A stretch of 64,000 nt of DNA from Clostridiales bacterium (GTDB lineage: Bacteria > Bacillota > Clostridia > Oscillospirales > Oscillospiraceae): contig SFLD01000019.1 in NCBI GenBank assembly GCA_004553545.1, positions 1 to 64,000 on the forward strand, read 5' to 3'. The notes below the pieces were generated by a model. That model was not told where the DNA came from. It saw only the letters and a list, made by a program, of their open reading frames with translations, and searched no databases. A program made the translations under genes and the position numbers. Of this stretch, positions 31,581-40,015 are shown piece after piece (within the stretch, counting starts at the first letter, position 1; every line of letters starts with the position of its first letter).

Positions 31581-32966
31581 GTGCAGGACCGGGAAGAGGA
31601 ACGCCGTGAGCTGCTGGAGAAGATCGAGGAATTGATCCAGCGAAAACAGTATAAGGAGCTGCGCGCCCTGCTGCTGCCGCTGGAGGCGGCGGACATCGCC
31701 CAGTTGGCGGACGATCTGGACGACGAGAAGACCCTGCCATTGCTCTTCCGCCTGCTGCCCAAGGAGCAGGCGGCGGAGGTCTTCGTGGAGCTGGACAGCG
31801 ACCAGCAGGAGCTGCTGATCCGGGGCTTTTCCAACACGGAGCTGAAGGAAGTGCTGGACGAGCTGTACCTGGACGACACCGTGGACATCGTGGAGGAGAT
31901 GCCGGCCAACGTGGTCAAGCGCATCCTGAAGCACTCGGACCCCGAGATGCGCAAGAGCATCAACGAGATCCTGAAATACCCCGAGGACTCCACCGGCTCC
32001 ATCATGACCACGGAGTTCGTGGACCTGCGGGCGGACTTCACCGTGGAGGACGCCCTGAAACACATCCGCCGCACCGGGCCGGACAAGGAGACCATCAACG
32101 TCTGCTACGTGGTGGACGACTACCGCCACCTCATCGGCGTGCTCTCCATCCGGACCATCCTTCTGGCGGAGGAGGATGACATCATTGGGGACATCATGGA
32201 GCGGAACTTCATCTGCGTCCAGACCCTGGACGACCAGGAGGACACCGCCCAGGCCCTCAGCAAGTACGACTTCCTGGCCCTGCCGGTGGTGGACACCGAG
32301 GGCCGCCTCGTGGGCATCGTCACCGTGGACGACGCCATCGACGTTCTGCAGGAGGAGACCACCGAGGACATCGAGAAGATGGCGGCCATGCTGCCCTCCG
32401 ACAAGCCGTACCTCAAGACCAGCACCTTTGAGACCTTCAAGTCCCGCATCCCCTGGCTGCTGCTCCTGATGATCTCCGCCACCTTCACGGGGCAGATCAT
32501 CAGCCGCTTTGAGGACGCCCTCAGCGCCTTCACCATCCTCACGGCCTATATCCCCATGCTGATGGACACCGGCGGCAACTGCGGCTCCCAGGCCAGCGTC
32601 ACGGTGATCCGCGGCCTCTCCCTGGGGGAGATCGAGTTTTCGGACCTCTTCCGGGTCATCTGGAAGGAGTGCCGGGTGGCCCTGGTCTGCGGCGTGGTGC
32701 TCTCCGCCGCCAACTTCGCGAAGCTCATGCTGGTGGACCGGCTGCTCTTCGGCAACCCCATCACCCTGACGGTGGCCGCCGTCATCTGCCTGACCCTGAT
32801 CTTCACGGTCTTCGCGGCGAAGCTGGTGGGCTGCTCCCTGCCGCTCCTGGCGAAGAAGGTCGGCTTCGACCCCGCCGTCATGGCCTCCCCCTTTATCACC
32901 ACCATCGTGGACGCCATCTCCCTTTTGATCTACTTCCAGTTCGCATCCATGCTGCTGGGGATCTGA
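31581..32966 (+). CDS. mgtE: Magnesium transporter MgtE
   Basis: The start is the GTG at 31581 behind AGAGGAGGATGCGCA. In-frame codons further upstream fall inside the terminator. The 461-residue protein has the MgtE N domain (helical, Asp/Glu-rich), two CBS domains (SIMTTEFVDLRADFTVEDAL and VVDTEGRLVGIVTVDDAI) and a five-helix C-terminal pore with the Mg2+-selective MDTGGNCGSQAS motif. It forms an Mg2+-gated channel in the cytoplasmic membrane, controlled at the RNA level by the M-box. Confidence 0.96.
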   Translation: MQDREEERRELLEKIEELIQRKQYKELRALLLPLEAADIAQLADDLDDEKTLPLLFRLLPKEQAAEVFVELDSDQQELLIRGFSNTELKEVLDELYLDDTVDIVEEMPANVVKRILKHSDPEMRKSINEILKYPEDSTGSIMTTEFVDLRADFTVEDALKHIRRTGPDKETINVCYVVDDYRHLIGVLSIRTILLAEEDDIIGDIMERNFICVQTLDDQEDTAQALSKYDFLALPVVDTEGRLVGIVTVDDAIDVLQEETTEDIEKMAAMLPSDKPYLKTSTFETFKSRIPWLLLLMISATFTGQIISRFEDALSAFTILTAYIPMLMDTGGNCGSQASVTVIRGLSLGEIEFSDLFRVIWKECRVALVCGVVLSAANFAKLMLVDRLLFGNPITLTVAAVICLTLIFTVFAAKLVGCSLPLLAKKVGFDPAVMASPFITTIVDAISLLIYFQFASMLLGI

Positions 32967-32977
32967 GAAAAATGGAA

Positions 32978-33011
32978 AGCGGCTCTCCCTCCCGGGAGAG
33001 CCGCTTTTTTC
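32978..33011 (+). terminator. Terminator of mgtE
   Basis: AAGCGGCTCTCCC pairs with GGGAGAGCCGCTT around a 4-nt loop and is followed by a T run. Confidence 0.85.
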
Positions 33012-33048
33012 TTCAGCAAGACGCATCACCGGGGTTTTGGAAAAATAC

Positions 33049-33076
33049 TTGACATCTTGGGGCAATAGGGTATACT
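33049..33076 (+). promoter_or_regulatory. Promoter of the marR-MATE pair
   Basis: TTGACA (33049-33054), a 16-nt spacer and TATACT (33071-33076). The start codon at 33117 is 40 nt downstream. The AACTAAGTAGTCG stretch between them may include a MarR operator. Confidence 0.75.
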
Positions 33077-33116
33077 ATTCCCGAAACATAGAAAACTAAG
33101 TAGTCGGGAGAGCGCT

Positions 33117-33539
33117 ATGGTCAAAGACGAACACGCTTCCAGATATATCGGTATTCTTGCGAACCGCTTGCGGAGAGAGATCGATGCGCTGTCTTTCCGG
33201 GGACAATACAGCGGAACAGAGGGCAAAGCGCTACATTTTATCCTCGCCCATGAGGACAGCGAGCTGTTTCAAAAGGATTTGGAGGACGAATTTGGCTTGC
33301 GTCCTCCATCAGCCAGCGCCCTTGTCAAAAAGCTGGAACAGGACGGACTCATCAGCCGTGTCCCCGTATCCTACGATGGGCGTCTGAAAAAAATCGTTCC
33401 CAGCGAAAAGGCACGGCAGAACCGGGAAAAGGTCTTGCGCGATGTACAGGATCTGGAAGATCGACTGCTGCGCGGCATTTCAGAGCAGGACCAGGCACAA
33501 TGGCTGGAGATCACAAAAAAGATGATCGAAAACCTTTAG
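33117..33539 (+). CDS. MarR family transcriptional regulator
   Basis: This 140-residue winged-helix protein has FQKDLEDEFGLRPPSASALVKKLEQ as the recognition helix region and DGLISRVPVSYDGRLKKI as the wing, typical of MarR. It precedes a MATE exporter by 71 nt, so it is probably the local repressor of that pump. Base composition is lower in G+C than the flanking genes, and shared with the MATE gene, suggesting the pair was acquired together. A TTAGATTTCTAA palindrome (33573-33584) lies between the two genes and is a candidate operator. Confidence 0.88.
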   Translation: MVKDEHASRYIGILANRLRREIDALSFRGQYSGTEGKALHFILAHEDSELFQKDLEDEFGLRPPSASALVKKLEQDGLISRVPVSYDGRLKKIVPSEKARQNREKVLRDVQDLEDRLLRGISEQDQAQWLEITKKMIENL

Positions 33540-33610
33540 CTGTACGCGAAAGGTTTTCAATTTGGACATAAAGTTAGATTTCTAATTAGTTGCAATAATA
33601 GGAGGACAAT

Positions 33611-34981
33611 ATGGAAACGCTTGAACAAAAATATGAATACGAAAAGGTCGGAAAACTGCTGCTAATGTTCTCTGTCCCCAGCGTGATCTCCCTCGTTCTG
33701 AACGCGCTCTATAACATGGTGGATCAGATATTCATCGGAAACGGTGTCGGCTATCTCGGGAACGGTGCAACGAACGTAATTTTCCCGCTGACACAGTTAG
33801 CCATCGCCATTGGCTTGCTGATCGGTGACGGCACAGCCAGCTACATGAACCTGAAGCTCGGTGAGGGCAAGCGGGAGGAAGCGGAGAAAGGAATGGCCTC
33901 GGGGCTTGCCGCGTTGGTGGTATCTGGCGTAACGCTGAGTATTCTCCTGACGGTTTTCTTGCAGCCGCTCTGCCGCCTTTTTGGGGCGACAGACGATATT
34001 ATGCCGTATGCGCTGGACTACGGGTATATTATCGTTGCGGGAACGATCTTCAACATTTTCCCCTGCGGCGCTATGAGCATCGTCCGTGGAAACGGCGGAC
34101 CGAAAACTGCGATGCTCAGTATGCTCACAGGCTTTACGGTCAATATGATCGGTGATCCGCTGACCATTTACGGCTTCCATTGGGGTGTGAAAGGTGCAGC
34201 CATCGCTACGGTATTGGGGCAGGCAGCCAGCGCGGTCGTCTGCATCGTCTATCTCGTCCGCAAAAAAGGAACGGTTCAGCTCACGAAAAAATCATTCACC
34301 GGCTGCCTTCGGTTTGTCCCGAAAGCGGCGAGACTTGGCCTTTCCAGCTTTGTGACACAGCTTGCGATCGTGGTCGTGCTCTATTTCCAGAACAATCTTC
34401 TTGTCAAATACGGGGCGCTGAGCAAGTACGGCGCTGAGATCCCGCTGACCGCATTGGGCGTTACCATGAAGGTGTTTACCATGCTGCAAAACGCCATCAC
34501 AGGTCTATGCTCCGGCGCACAGCCCATTATCAGCTACAACTACGGGCGAAATCTTCGCAGCCGGGTCAGGCAGATCCTAAAACTGCTGGTGATCTTCTCT
34601 GCGGCACTTATGGGAATTGCGACGATCTGGTTCCAGCTTGCGCCTATGAGCATCGTCCGTATTTTTGGCTCGGCTGATCCGCTCTACAATGAATTTTCGG
34701 TGAAGTGTCTGCGGATTTTCCTGATGCTCATTTTCCTTGACAGCTTTCAGATGGTGGGCAGCTCCTTCCTGCAATCCATCGGCAAACCGACCCCCGCAAC
34801 GGCGCTGGTTCTGTTCCGGCAGATCATTGTTCAGGTTCCTGCGCTGCTGATTTTGGGAGATTTGTTCGGCATCGACGGATTGCTCTATGCCGGGGCGCTG
34901 TCCAGCCTGCTGGTGGGTATCCTGGCAATCGTTTTTCTTGCGCGTGAGTGGAGGGCTCTGAGGGAAGGGAGCGCCGAATAA
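33611..34981 (+). CDS. MATE family efflux transporter
   Basis: This 456-residue protein has 12 predicted membrane helices. The N-terminal PSVISLVLNALYNMVDQIFIG is the signature of DinF/NorM-like MATE pumps, which export cationic drugs using Na+ or H+. The ribosome binding site AGGAGGAC precedes the ATG. The gene is unlike its neighbours in base composition. It ends before the bidirectional hairpin at 35041-35063. Confidence 0.93.
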   Translation: METLEQKYEYEKVGKLLLMFSVPSVISLVLNALYNMVDQIFIGNGVGYLGNGATNVIFPLTQLAIAIGLLIGDGTASYMNLKLGEGKREEAEKGMASGLAALVVSGVTLSILLTVFLQPLCRLFGATDDIMPYALDYGYIIVAGTIFNIFPCGAMSIVRGNGGPKTAMLSMLTGFTVNMIGDPLTIYGFHWGVKGAAIATVLGQAASAVVCIVYLVRKKGTVQLTKKSFTGCLRFVPKAARLGLSSFVTQLAIVVVLYFQNNLLVKYGALSKYGAEIPLTALGVTMKVFTMLQNAITGLCSGAQPIISYNYGRNLRSRVRQILKLLVIFSAALMGIATIWFQLAPMSIVRIFGSADPLYNEFSVKCLRIFLMLIFLDSFQMVGSSFLQSIGKPTPATALVLFRQIIVQVPALLILGDLFGIDGLLYAGALSSLLVGILAIVFLAREWRALREGSAE

Positions 34982-35040
34982 TGGTCAGAAACCGGGAAAA
35001 CCCACGGAGAATTCCTGTTTTTTCGAAAAAAGATGCGAAG

Positions 35041-35063
35041 AAAGCCCGCCGGAGGCGGGCTTT
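35041..35063. terminator. Terminator between MATE and the pyruvyl transferase/FrhB gene
   Basis: AAAGCCCGCC and GGCGGGCTTT form a perfect 10-bp stem with a 3-nt loop. It lies between converging genes with T-rich sequence on the minus-strand side further out. Confidence 0.75.
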
Positions 35064-35071
35064 CTCTTGTT

Positions 35072-37366
35072 TCAGCGCTTGAGGACCTTCTTGACCCTGG
35101 CTTTCAGCTCGGGGGTCAGGGCCTGGGACGCGGCGCGGACCAGGTAGGGCGGCAGGGTCAGGAACTTCTTGCGGACCTGGGCAAAGGGCTCCAGGGCGTA
35201 GGCGGCGAAAAAGGCGGCCCGCTCCGGGCAGTAGGCCGTGGGGGAGGCCAGGCGGGGATTCCCGGCCACGGCCCGCTCCGCCGGGTACTGCTTGCAGCCG
35301 ATGGACAGGCGGTCGAAGACGTGGCTCCCATGGGGGGTGTTGATGAGGAGGAGGGAGACGCCCTTCTCCTGCTGCTCCGCCAGCTCCTCGGGCCGGAGGC
35401 CCCAGAAATCGCCCAACGTCAGGTCCCCCACCCGGCTGAGGCTGCTGTAGGGGCAGCGGAAGCAGCTCTCCCGCAGGAAGAGGGAGCGGCCGAAGGCCCG
35501 GCCGTACTCCGTCTCGTAAAGGGGGGCGGAGTCCTGGGAGCCGTCCTCATAGCGGAGGGTCAGGTAGCTCTTCTGCCAGCCCTCGGTCTTGGCCCGGAAG
35601 CGGACGGAGGCGATGGCCTTGCGCTTGCGCTGGGCCTGGTCGGCCACGAAGCTCTCCCAGACACCGGGGGACGGCACGCCGTGGCAGACGAGATCGCAGG
35701 TGGTGAGGTTCTCGGGCCGCGAACCCAGGAAGCGGTAGAGGCCGTCCACCTGGCAGGGGGTGCCGGAGAAGAGGACGGGCCGGGTCTTGAGGACCTCCCG
35801 GATCTCCCGGAAGGTGCTGCCAAGGTCGCTCTGAACATACTTGGCGCCCCGGAACTTCGCCAGGTCCTCCGCCCGGAAGGCGGCGGTGTGGCGCAGGTGC
35901 AGGGCATCGTCAAAGGCGGCGCCGAAGACCACGCCGCCGGAGCGGAGGGTATCCTCCGCCAGGGCGGTGAAGACGCCGCCGGAGGTGGAGGCCAGGCGGA
36001 CGGCGTCGTCCTTCACCCAGGCGGCGTAGGCCGCCGGGAGGACGCCGTCCGGCGTTCTCGGGTGCAGGATGGGGCAGGCGGCGCTGCAGCGGCCGCACTG
36101 GATGCATTTTTCGCGGTCCACCACCGGGACATCGAAGCCCTCCCGGTCCCGGCGCATGGCGATGGCGTCCCTGGGGCAGACGGCGGCGCAGGCGCCGCAG
36201 CCGGTGCAGCGGCTGCGCTCCGCCAACTGGGGGACGGGGGGCTTCTCCCCTTCTCCCGGCTGGTAGGGCTGATTCTCGAGAGCGCAGCGAAGGTACGCCA
36301 GGGAATCCCGGCGGGCGCGCTCCAGCCTCTCCTGAACGGCATCCCAGTCGATGGGGTCCTGGGTCCGGGCGCTGTCGCCCTTGCCGATGATGCGGCTCTC
36401 CAGGCCCAGGCGGCTCAGGAGGGAGTAGGTCCGGGAGAGCTCCGGGGCCTTCCGCTCTGAGGGGGCGGCGGCGGTGAAGAAGGGCTTGCCGAACTGGACG
36501 GAGAAGACCGTGCCGTGGAAGGAGTTGGTGCAGACGAAGCTGGCCCCCCGGAAGAGGCCCAGAAACTCGGCGGGTCCGGCGTCCAGCACCAGCCTGGCCC
36601 CCGGCACCACCGGGCGGCGGATGCCGCAGAGCTGGACCACGGGGAGGCCGGTCTCCCGCGCCAGGGTCTCGATGTAGGGGACCAGGGCGTCCGGGCGGCT
36701 GATGCAGTAGCAGAGGATGTAGCCCCCGGAGAGGCCGGGGTCCTGGGCGATGGCGCTCCAGTCCTCCCGCCGGAGGAGGAGGGTGGGGTCCAGGACCACG
36801 GGGACGGTCTGGCCCGTGAGCTCCCGGAGGATGGTCTGGCCCTGGGTCTCCCGCACGGCGATGTGGGAGAAGGGGGCGAGGTAGCTCCGGAGCTCGTCCT
36901 CCATGCCATCCGGGATCCGGGGAACGCCGAAGGAGGGGGCGTAGGCGATCTTCCGCCCCGCCGTGAAAGCGCTGAAGAAGACGGGATCGAAGCGGTGATC
37001 CGGGAAGATGGTGGGGTTCCAGATCTGGTCGCTGCCGGAGAGGTAGACATCGTAGGGGAGGTTCGCCGCCTTCAGCTCCTCAAAGCTCCGGTAGCGGTGC
37101 GCCGTCAGGCGGAGCTCCCGGGCCTGGAAGGCGTCAAAGCGCTGCTGGCGGCGCTTTAAGGCCTGGTAGTGGAGGGTGGTGTGGGCGTCCGCCGCCAGGG
37201 CGGCGGGGCCTGTGGGGCGGCGGAAGAGGGCGTTGTCCTGGTTCACGTAGTAGTCGAGGATCTCGCACTCGTGGCCCAGGGCCTCCACGGCCCGCTCCGT
37301 GGCAAGCGCCTGAAGGCAGGCGCCGTAGTGGTGGATATGGTAGAATGTCACAAGGCCCGTTTTCAT
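35072..37366 (-). CDS. Fusion of polysaccharide pyruvyl transferase and FrhB-type Fe-S flavoprotein
   Basis: This 764-residue protein begins with a polysaccharide pyruvyl transferase (CsaB-like) domain (MKTGLVTFYHIHHYGACLQA; LSGSDQIWNP; TNSFHGTVFSVQFGKPF), about residues 1-370. Next come two [4Fe-4S] ferredoxin motifs, CTGCGACAAVCP and CIQCGRCSAACP. The last part is a coenzyme F420 hydrogenase/dehydrogenase beta-subunit (FrhB) domain with FSGTPCQVDGLYRFL and CDLVCHGVPSPGVWE. The two activities are usually encoded by adjacent genes in surface-polysaccharide clusters. Here they are fused and there are no glycosyltransferases nearby. It probably couples a redox step to ketal-pyruvate modification (inference). 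Confidence 0.85.
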   Translation of the reverse strand: MKTGLVTFYHIHHYGACLQALATERAVEALGHECEILDYYVNQDNALFRRPTGPAALAADAHTTLHYQALKRRQQRFDAFQARELRLTAHRYRSFEELKAANLPYDVYLSGSDQIWNPTIFPDHRFDPVFFSAFTAGRKIAYAPSFGVPRIPDGMEDELRSYLAPFSHIAVRETQGQTILRELTGQTVPVVLDPTLLLRREDWSAIAQDPGLSGGYILCYCISRPDALVPYIETLARETGLPVVQLCGIRRPVVPGARLVLDAGPAEFLGLFRGASFVCTNSFHGTVFSVQFGKPFFTAAAPSERKAPELSRTYSLLSRLGLESRIIGKGDSARTQDPIDWDAVQERLERARRDSLAYLRCALENQPYQPGEGEKPPVPQLAERSRCTGCGACAAVCPRDAIAMRRDREGFDVPVVDREKCIQCGRCSAACPILHPRTPDGVLPAAYAAWVKDDAVRLASTSGGVFTALAEDTLRSGGVVFGAAFDDALHLRHTAAFRAEDLAKFRGAKYVQSDLGSTFREIREVLKTRPVLFSGTPCQVDGLYRFLGSRPENLTTCDLVCHGVPSPGVWESFVADQAQRKRKAIASVRFRAKTEGWQKSYLTLRYEDGSQDSAPLYETEYGRAFGRSLFLRESCFRCPYSSLSRVGDLTLGDFWGLRPEELAEQQEKGVSLLLINTPHGSHVFDRLSIGCKQYPAERAVAGNPRLASPTAYCPERAAFFAAYALEPFAQVRKKFLTLPPYLVRAASQALTPELKARVKKVLKR

Positions 37367-37421
37367 GGGGATGACCTGCCTTTCTGCTCCTCCGGCTGGG
37401 ATGGACGCGCCGTCCCGGCGG

Positions 37422-37925
37422 TCACTGCTTTTCCAGGATGGCGGAGAGGTCCGGGAGGGAGTCGTCCTCCTCCACCCATTCCTTCTCCACGTCCACTACC
37501 TGGAAGTCCGTGGGGGTCTTGCGGATGACCACATACTTGAGGCCCGCGTTGATGACCTGGCGGCGGCACATGGCGCAGGAGGTGGCGTCCGTCAAAAGCT
37601 CGCCGGTCCGGGCGTCCCGGCCCACGAGATACAGGGTGCCGCCCACGCAGTCCCGCCGGGAGGCGGAGATGATGGCGTTGGCCTCGGCATGGACGCTGCG
37701 GCAGAGCTCGTAGCGCTCGCCCCGTGGGACGTTCAGCGCCTCCCGGGAGCAGAAGCCCAGGTCCGTGCAGTTTTTGCGGCCACGGGGGGCGCCGTTGTAA
37801 CCGGTGGCGATGATCTCGTCGTTGGTGACGATGATGGCGCCGTAGACCCGGCGCAGGCAGGTGGCCCGCTCCAGCACGGTCTCGGCGATGTCCAGGTAGT
37901 AGTTCTCCTTGCTGATCCGGCGCAT
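37422..37925 (-). CDS. Deoxycytidylate (dCMP) deaminase
   Basis: The start is the ATG at 37923-37925 behind AGGGAGGACC. The 167-residue protein contains the zinc motifs HAEAN (His and catalytic Glu) and CAMCRRQVINAG, the C-x-x-C pair of cytidine/deoxycytidylate deaminases. GYNGAPRGRKNC is typical of the dCMP deaminase/ComEB branch. It converts dCMP to dUMP. Its own promoter lies upstream. The gene ends 55 nt before the pyruvyl transferase/FrhB gene. Confidence 0.92.
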   Translation of the reverse strand: MRRISKENYYLDIAETVLERATCLRRVYGAIIVTNDEIIATGYNGAPRGRKNCTDLGFCSREALNVPRGERYELCRSVHAEANAIISASRRDCVGGTLYLVGRDARTGELLTDATSCAMCRRQVINAGLKYVVIRKTPTDFQVVDVEKEWVEEDDSLPDLSAILEKQ

Positions 37926-37972
37926 GTTCCGGTCCTCCCTGCTTCCGGCCCTGGGCCGGTTAGTATCCCTAT

Positions 37973-38001
37973 ATTTTACCCAATTTCCTCCCATATTGCA
38001 A
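37973..38001 (-). promoter_or_regulatory. Promoter of the dCMP deaminase gene
   Basis: TTGCAA (37996-38001), a 17-nt spacer and TAAAAT (37973-37978) lie on the minus strand. Confidence 0.65.
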
Positions 38002-38002
38002 G

Positions 38003-38028
38003 AAGCGCCGGGAGGATTCCCGGCGCTT
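38003..38028 (-). terminator. Hairpin after xdhC
   Basis: AAGCGCCGGGA and TCCCGGCGCTT form a perfect 11-bp stem with a 4-nt loop, between xdhC and the dCMP deaminase promoter. The following T run is weak. Confidence 0.6.
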
Positions 38029-38066
38029 GGAGCGGAAAATTTGTGGAAAACCGTCGAAGATCTTCC

Positions 38067-39047
38067 TTACGTCAGCTTCCCGGCCCGGACGGCGATGAGC
38101 TCCGCCGCGATGGAGACGGCGATCTCCTCCGGGGTCTCGGCCCCGATGGCAAGGCCGATGGGGGCGTGAATACGGGCGTACTCGGCCTCGGTGAATCCTT
38201 CCGCCAGGAGGCGGTCCTTGCAGAGGGCCAGCTTCCGGCGGGAGCCGATGCAGCCAAGGTAGCGGACGGGGGCCCGCAGGGTCTCCCGCAGGACCTCAAA
38301 ATCCGCCTGGTGGCCCCGGGTCATGATGACGAGGTAGTCGTCCGGCCCCAGGGGGACGTGCTGGCGCAGCTCCCCGAAGGGGGCGGCCACCCGCTGCACC
38401 GCCAGGGGGAAGCGGTCCTCCCCGGTGAACTCCGGCCGGTCGTCATAGACCGCCACCTGGAAATCCAGGGGGGCCAAAACGGCGGCCAGGGCCTGGGACA
38501 CGTGTCCGCCGCCGAAGAGCCAGACGGTGCCGGGGCGGGAGACGGGGATCGTCAGGATGCCGTCCTGAAAGAGGGTGCCGTCCTTCAGATAGTCCGCCAG
38601 CTCCGGGGCCTCGCCCTCGGTGAGGACCCTTGTCTCCGTGACCCGCTCCCCTGCCAGGCGGCGGAGGAGCCAGAGGCCCTGGCCGCCGCCGGAGAGCTCC
38701 ACCAGGCGGCGGAGGGCGGCGACGGCGGCCGTGTCCGCCGGGTCCAGGTACTGGAAGTGGACGGTAACATCCCCGCCGCAGACCATGCCGAGGCTGGCGG
38801 CGTCCCCAGGGGTGAAGCGGTAGCTCCGGAGGGCGTTTTCCCGGCTCGCCAGCAGCTCCTTGGCCAGATTCTGGGCGGTGAACTCCACATTGCCGCCGCC
38901 GATGGTGCCGGCGCTGCCGCCGGGGAAGCAGGCCATCATGGCCCCGGCCCCCCGGGGGGTGGAGCCGCTGGAGGCGAGGAGGCTCACCAGGATCACCGGC
39001 TCCCCGGCCTCCAGATGATGGACCATGGTCCGGAAGAATTCCCGCAT
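38067..39047 (-). CDS. XdhC family protein (molybdenum hydroxylase maturation)
   Basis: The start is the ATG at 39045-39047 behind AAAGGGGATAGCG. The 326-residue product has the XdhC/CoxI N-terminal domain (ILVSLLASSGSTPRGAGAMM; GTIGGGNVE) and a C-terminal Rossmann-like domain (VWLFGGGHVSQALA; YLGCIGSRRKL). XdhC binds the molybdenum cofactor and inserts it, sulfurated, into xanthine-dehydrogenase-type enzymes. No hydroxylase gene is present in the window. A structured leader of about 330 nt precedes it. Confidence 0.9.
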   Translation of the reverse strand: MREFFRTMVHHLEAGEPVILVSLLASSGSTPRGAGAMMACFPGGSAGTIGGGNVEFTAQNLAKELLASRENALRSYRFTPGDAASLGMVCGGDVTVHFQYLDPADTAAVAALRRLVELSGGGQGLWLLRRLAGERVTETRVLTEGEAPELADYLKDGTLFQDGILTIPVSRPGTVWLFGGGHVSQALAAVLAPLDFQVAVYDDRPEFTGEDRFPLAVQRVAAPFGELRQHVPLGPDDYLVIMTRGHQADFEVLRETLRAPVRYLGCIGSRRKLALCKDRLLAEGFTEAEYARIHAPIGLAIGAETPEEIAVSIAAELIAVRAGKLT

Positions 39048-39125
39048 CGCTATCCCCTTTCCGGGCGGCGCGCCGCCCACGGTATCCTACCGTTGTTTTA
39101 CCCTCGGTCGATAAGGGCAGACACG

Positions 39126-39231
39126 CTTTCCGGCGGCCCTGATAGGCGCTGAGCGTCGTCATCGTCCTAGGCGGGCGTCAGCCCGCCGTCGTCCTCTTCC
39201 TCGTCAGAGCCCATCATTGCTCACCGGAAAG
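39126..39231 (-). ncRNA. Structured leader of xdhC, candidate molybdenum-cofactor (Moco) riboswitch
   Basis: Within the transcribed leader, an 8-bp stem (39224-39231 with 39126-39133) closes a domain. It contains a strong internal hairpin (GCGGGC / GCCCGC at 39171-39186) and the minus-strand sequence CGCCTATCAGGGCCGCC. Size and downstream gene suit a Moco-type riboswitch. My memory of the consensus is not exact enough to be sure, so the identity is tentative while the structure is clear. A perfect 16-nt palindrome at 39062-39077 next to the ribosome binding site could be the expression platform. Confidence 0.45.
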
Positions 39232-39383
39232 TCCTTCGGAGTTTTTCGGGAGCGTCTCCGCGGCCAAGCCGGTCAGCAAAGCCGCCGGGCAAATGCCCGG
39301 CAACGCGGAGGACGAAGCCGGCTGTTGTTTCAGCCCCGAAAAACCGCGTTTGCCCTTACCAACCGATGGTTATCTTGCTTTTC

Positions 39384-39412
39384 AGTATACCCCTGATGGG
39401 GAAAAATTGCAA
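39384..39412 (-). promoter_or_regulatory. Promoter of the xdhC leader
   Basis: TTGCAA (39407-39412), a 17-nt spacer and TATACT (39384-39389) lie on the minus strand. The implied leader is about 330 nt long. Further hairpins (GCCGGGC / GCCCGGC near 39291-39304) lie between the promoter and the candidate riboswitch. Confidence 0.75.
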
Positions 39413-39417
39413 TGCCG

Positions 39418-39447
39418 GGAAAAAAGAGCCGCCCGGATGGGCGGCTC
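39418..39447 (-). terminator. Terminator of the DUF2325-DUF3793 transcript
   Basis: GAGCCGCCC and GGGCGGCTC (39426-39447) form a stem with a 4-nt loop, followed on the minus strand by a T run (39419-39425). Confidence 0.8.
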
Positions 39448-39460
39448 TCAGTGTTTTTTC

Positions 39461-40015
39461 TCAGGCGCCGGGGCGGATCAGCCGCTCCAGGGAGCGGTGG
39501 CGGAGGTAATCCTCCCGATAGGCCCGGGTGCAGCGCTTATAGAGGGCGAAGGTCCGCTTGGCGGCCTCCTCGTCGCCGTAGACCTTCCAGGCGCCGACAC
39601 ACTTGGCGCAGCGGGCGTGCTCCCGGATGAAGCCCTCCACATCCTGGGGCGGATAGCCCAGGAAGAGCCCCACCTCGTGGGGGAAGTCCGTCTCCCGGTT
39701 CAGGCGGCGCACCAGCTCCGCCACGCAGCGGTCCGCGCCCCCGGCGGGGTAGCACCGCTCCGCCAGGAGCTCCGTGGCCAGGGCGTCCTCCAGGTCCCGG
39801 CGGAGCCGGGCGGGGCGGTAGAGGTAGATGAGCTCCCGGTCCCCCACGGTCTTCACCGGCAGGATCCGGAGGCCTCGCGGCACCAGGCGGGCATTCAGGG
39901 AGCGGATGCTCCGCAGCAGCTCCGCCCGGTCCTCCTTCGGGCAGGAGAAGAGACTGCCGGTCTTCAGCCCCGCCATGGTGGGAGCGCACTGCTCCACCAG
40001 CAATTCCTCACACAC
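39461..40015 (-). CDS. DUF3793 family protein
   Basis: The start is best placed at the GTG (40013-40015), giving an N-terminus fMet-CEELLVEQCAPTMAGLKTG with the conserved C-A/S-P-T-x-A-G-x-K and LFSC motifs of DUF3793. It overlaps the end of the DUF2325 gene by 8 nt. The 184-residue protein also has YLYRP, HEVGLFLGYPPQDVEGFI and CAKCVGAWKVYGDEE, all typical. DUF3793 genes are often near ferrous-iron transport genes in gut Firmicutes. The function is unknown, and the conserved Cys residues suggest metal binding. Confidence 0.85.
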   Translation of the reverse strand: MCEELLVEQCAPTMAGLKTGSLFSCPKEDRAELLRSIRSLNARLVPRGLRILPVKTVGDRELIYLYRPARLRRDLEDALATELLAERCYPAGGADRCVAELVRRLNRETDFPHEVGLFLGYPPQDVEGFIREHARCAKCVGAWKVYGDEEAAKRTFALYKRCTRAYREDYLRHRSLERLIRPGA

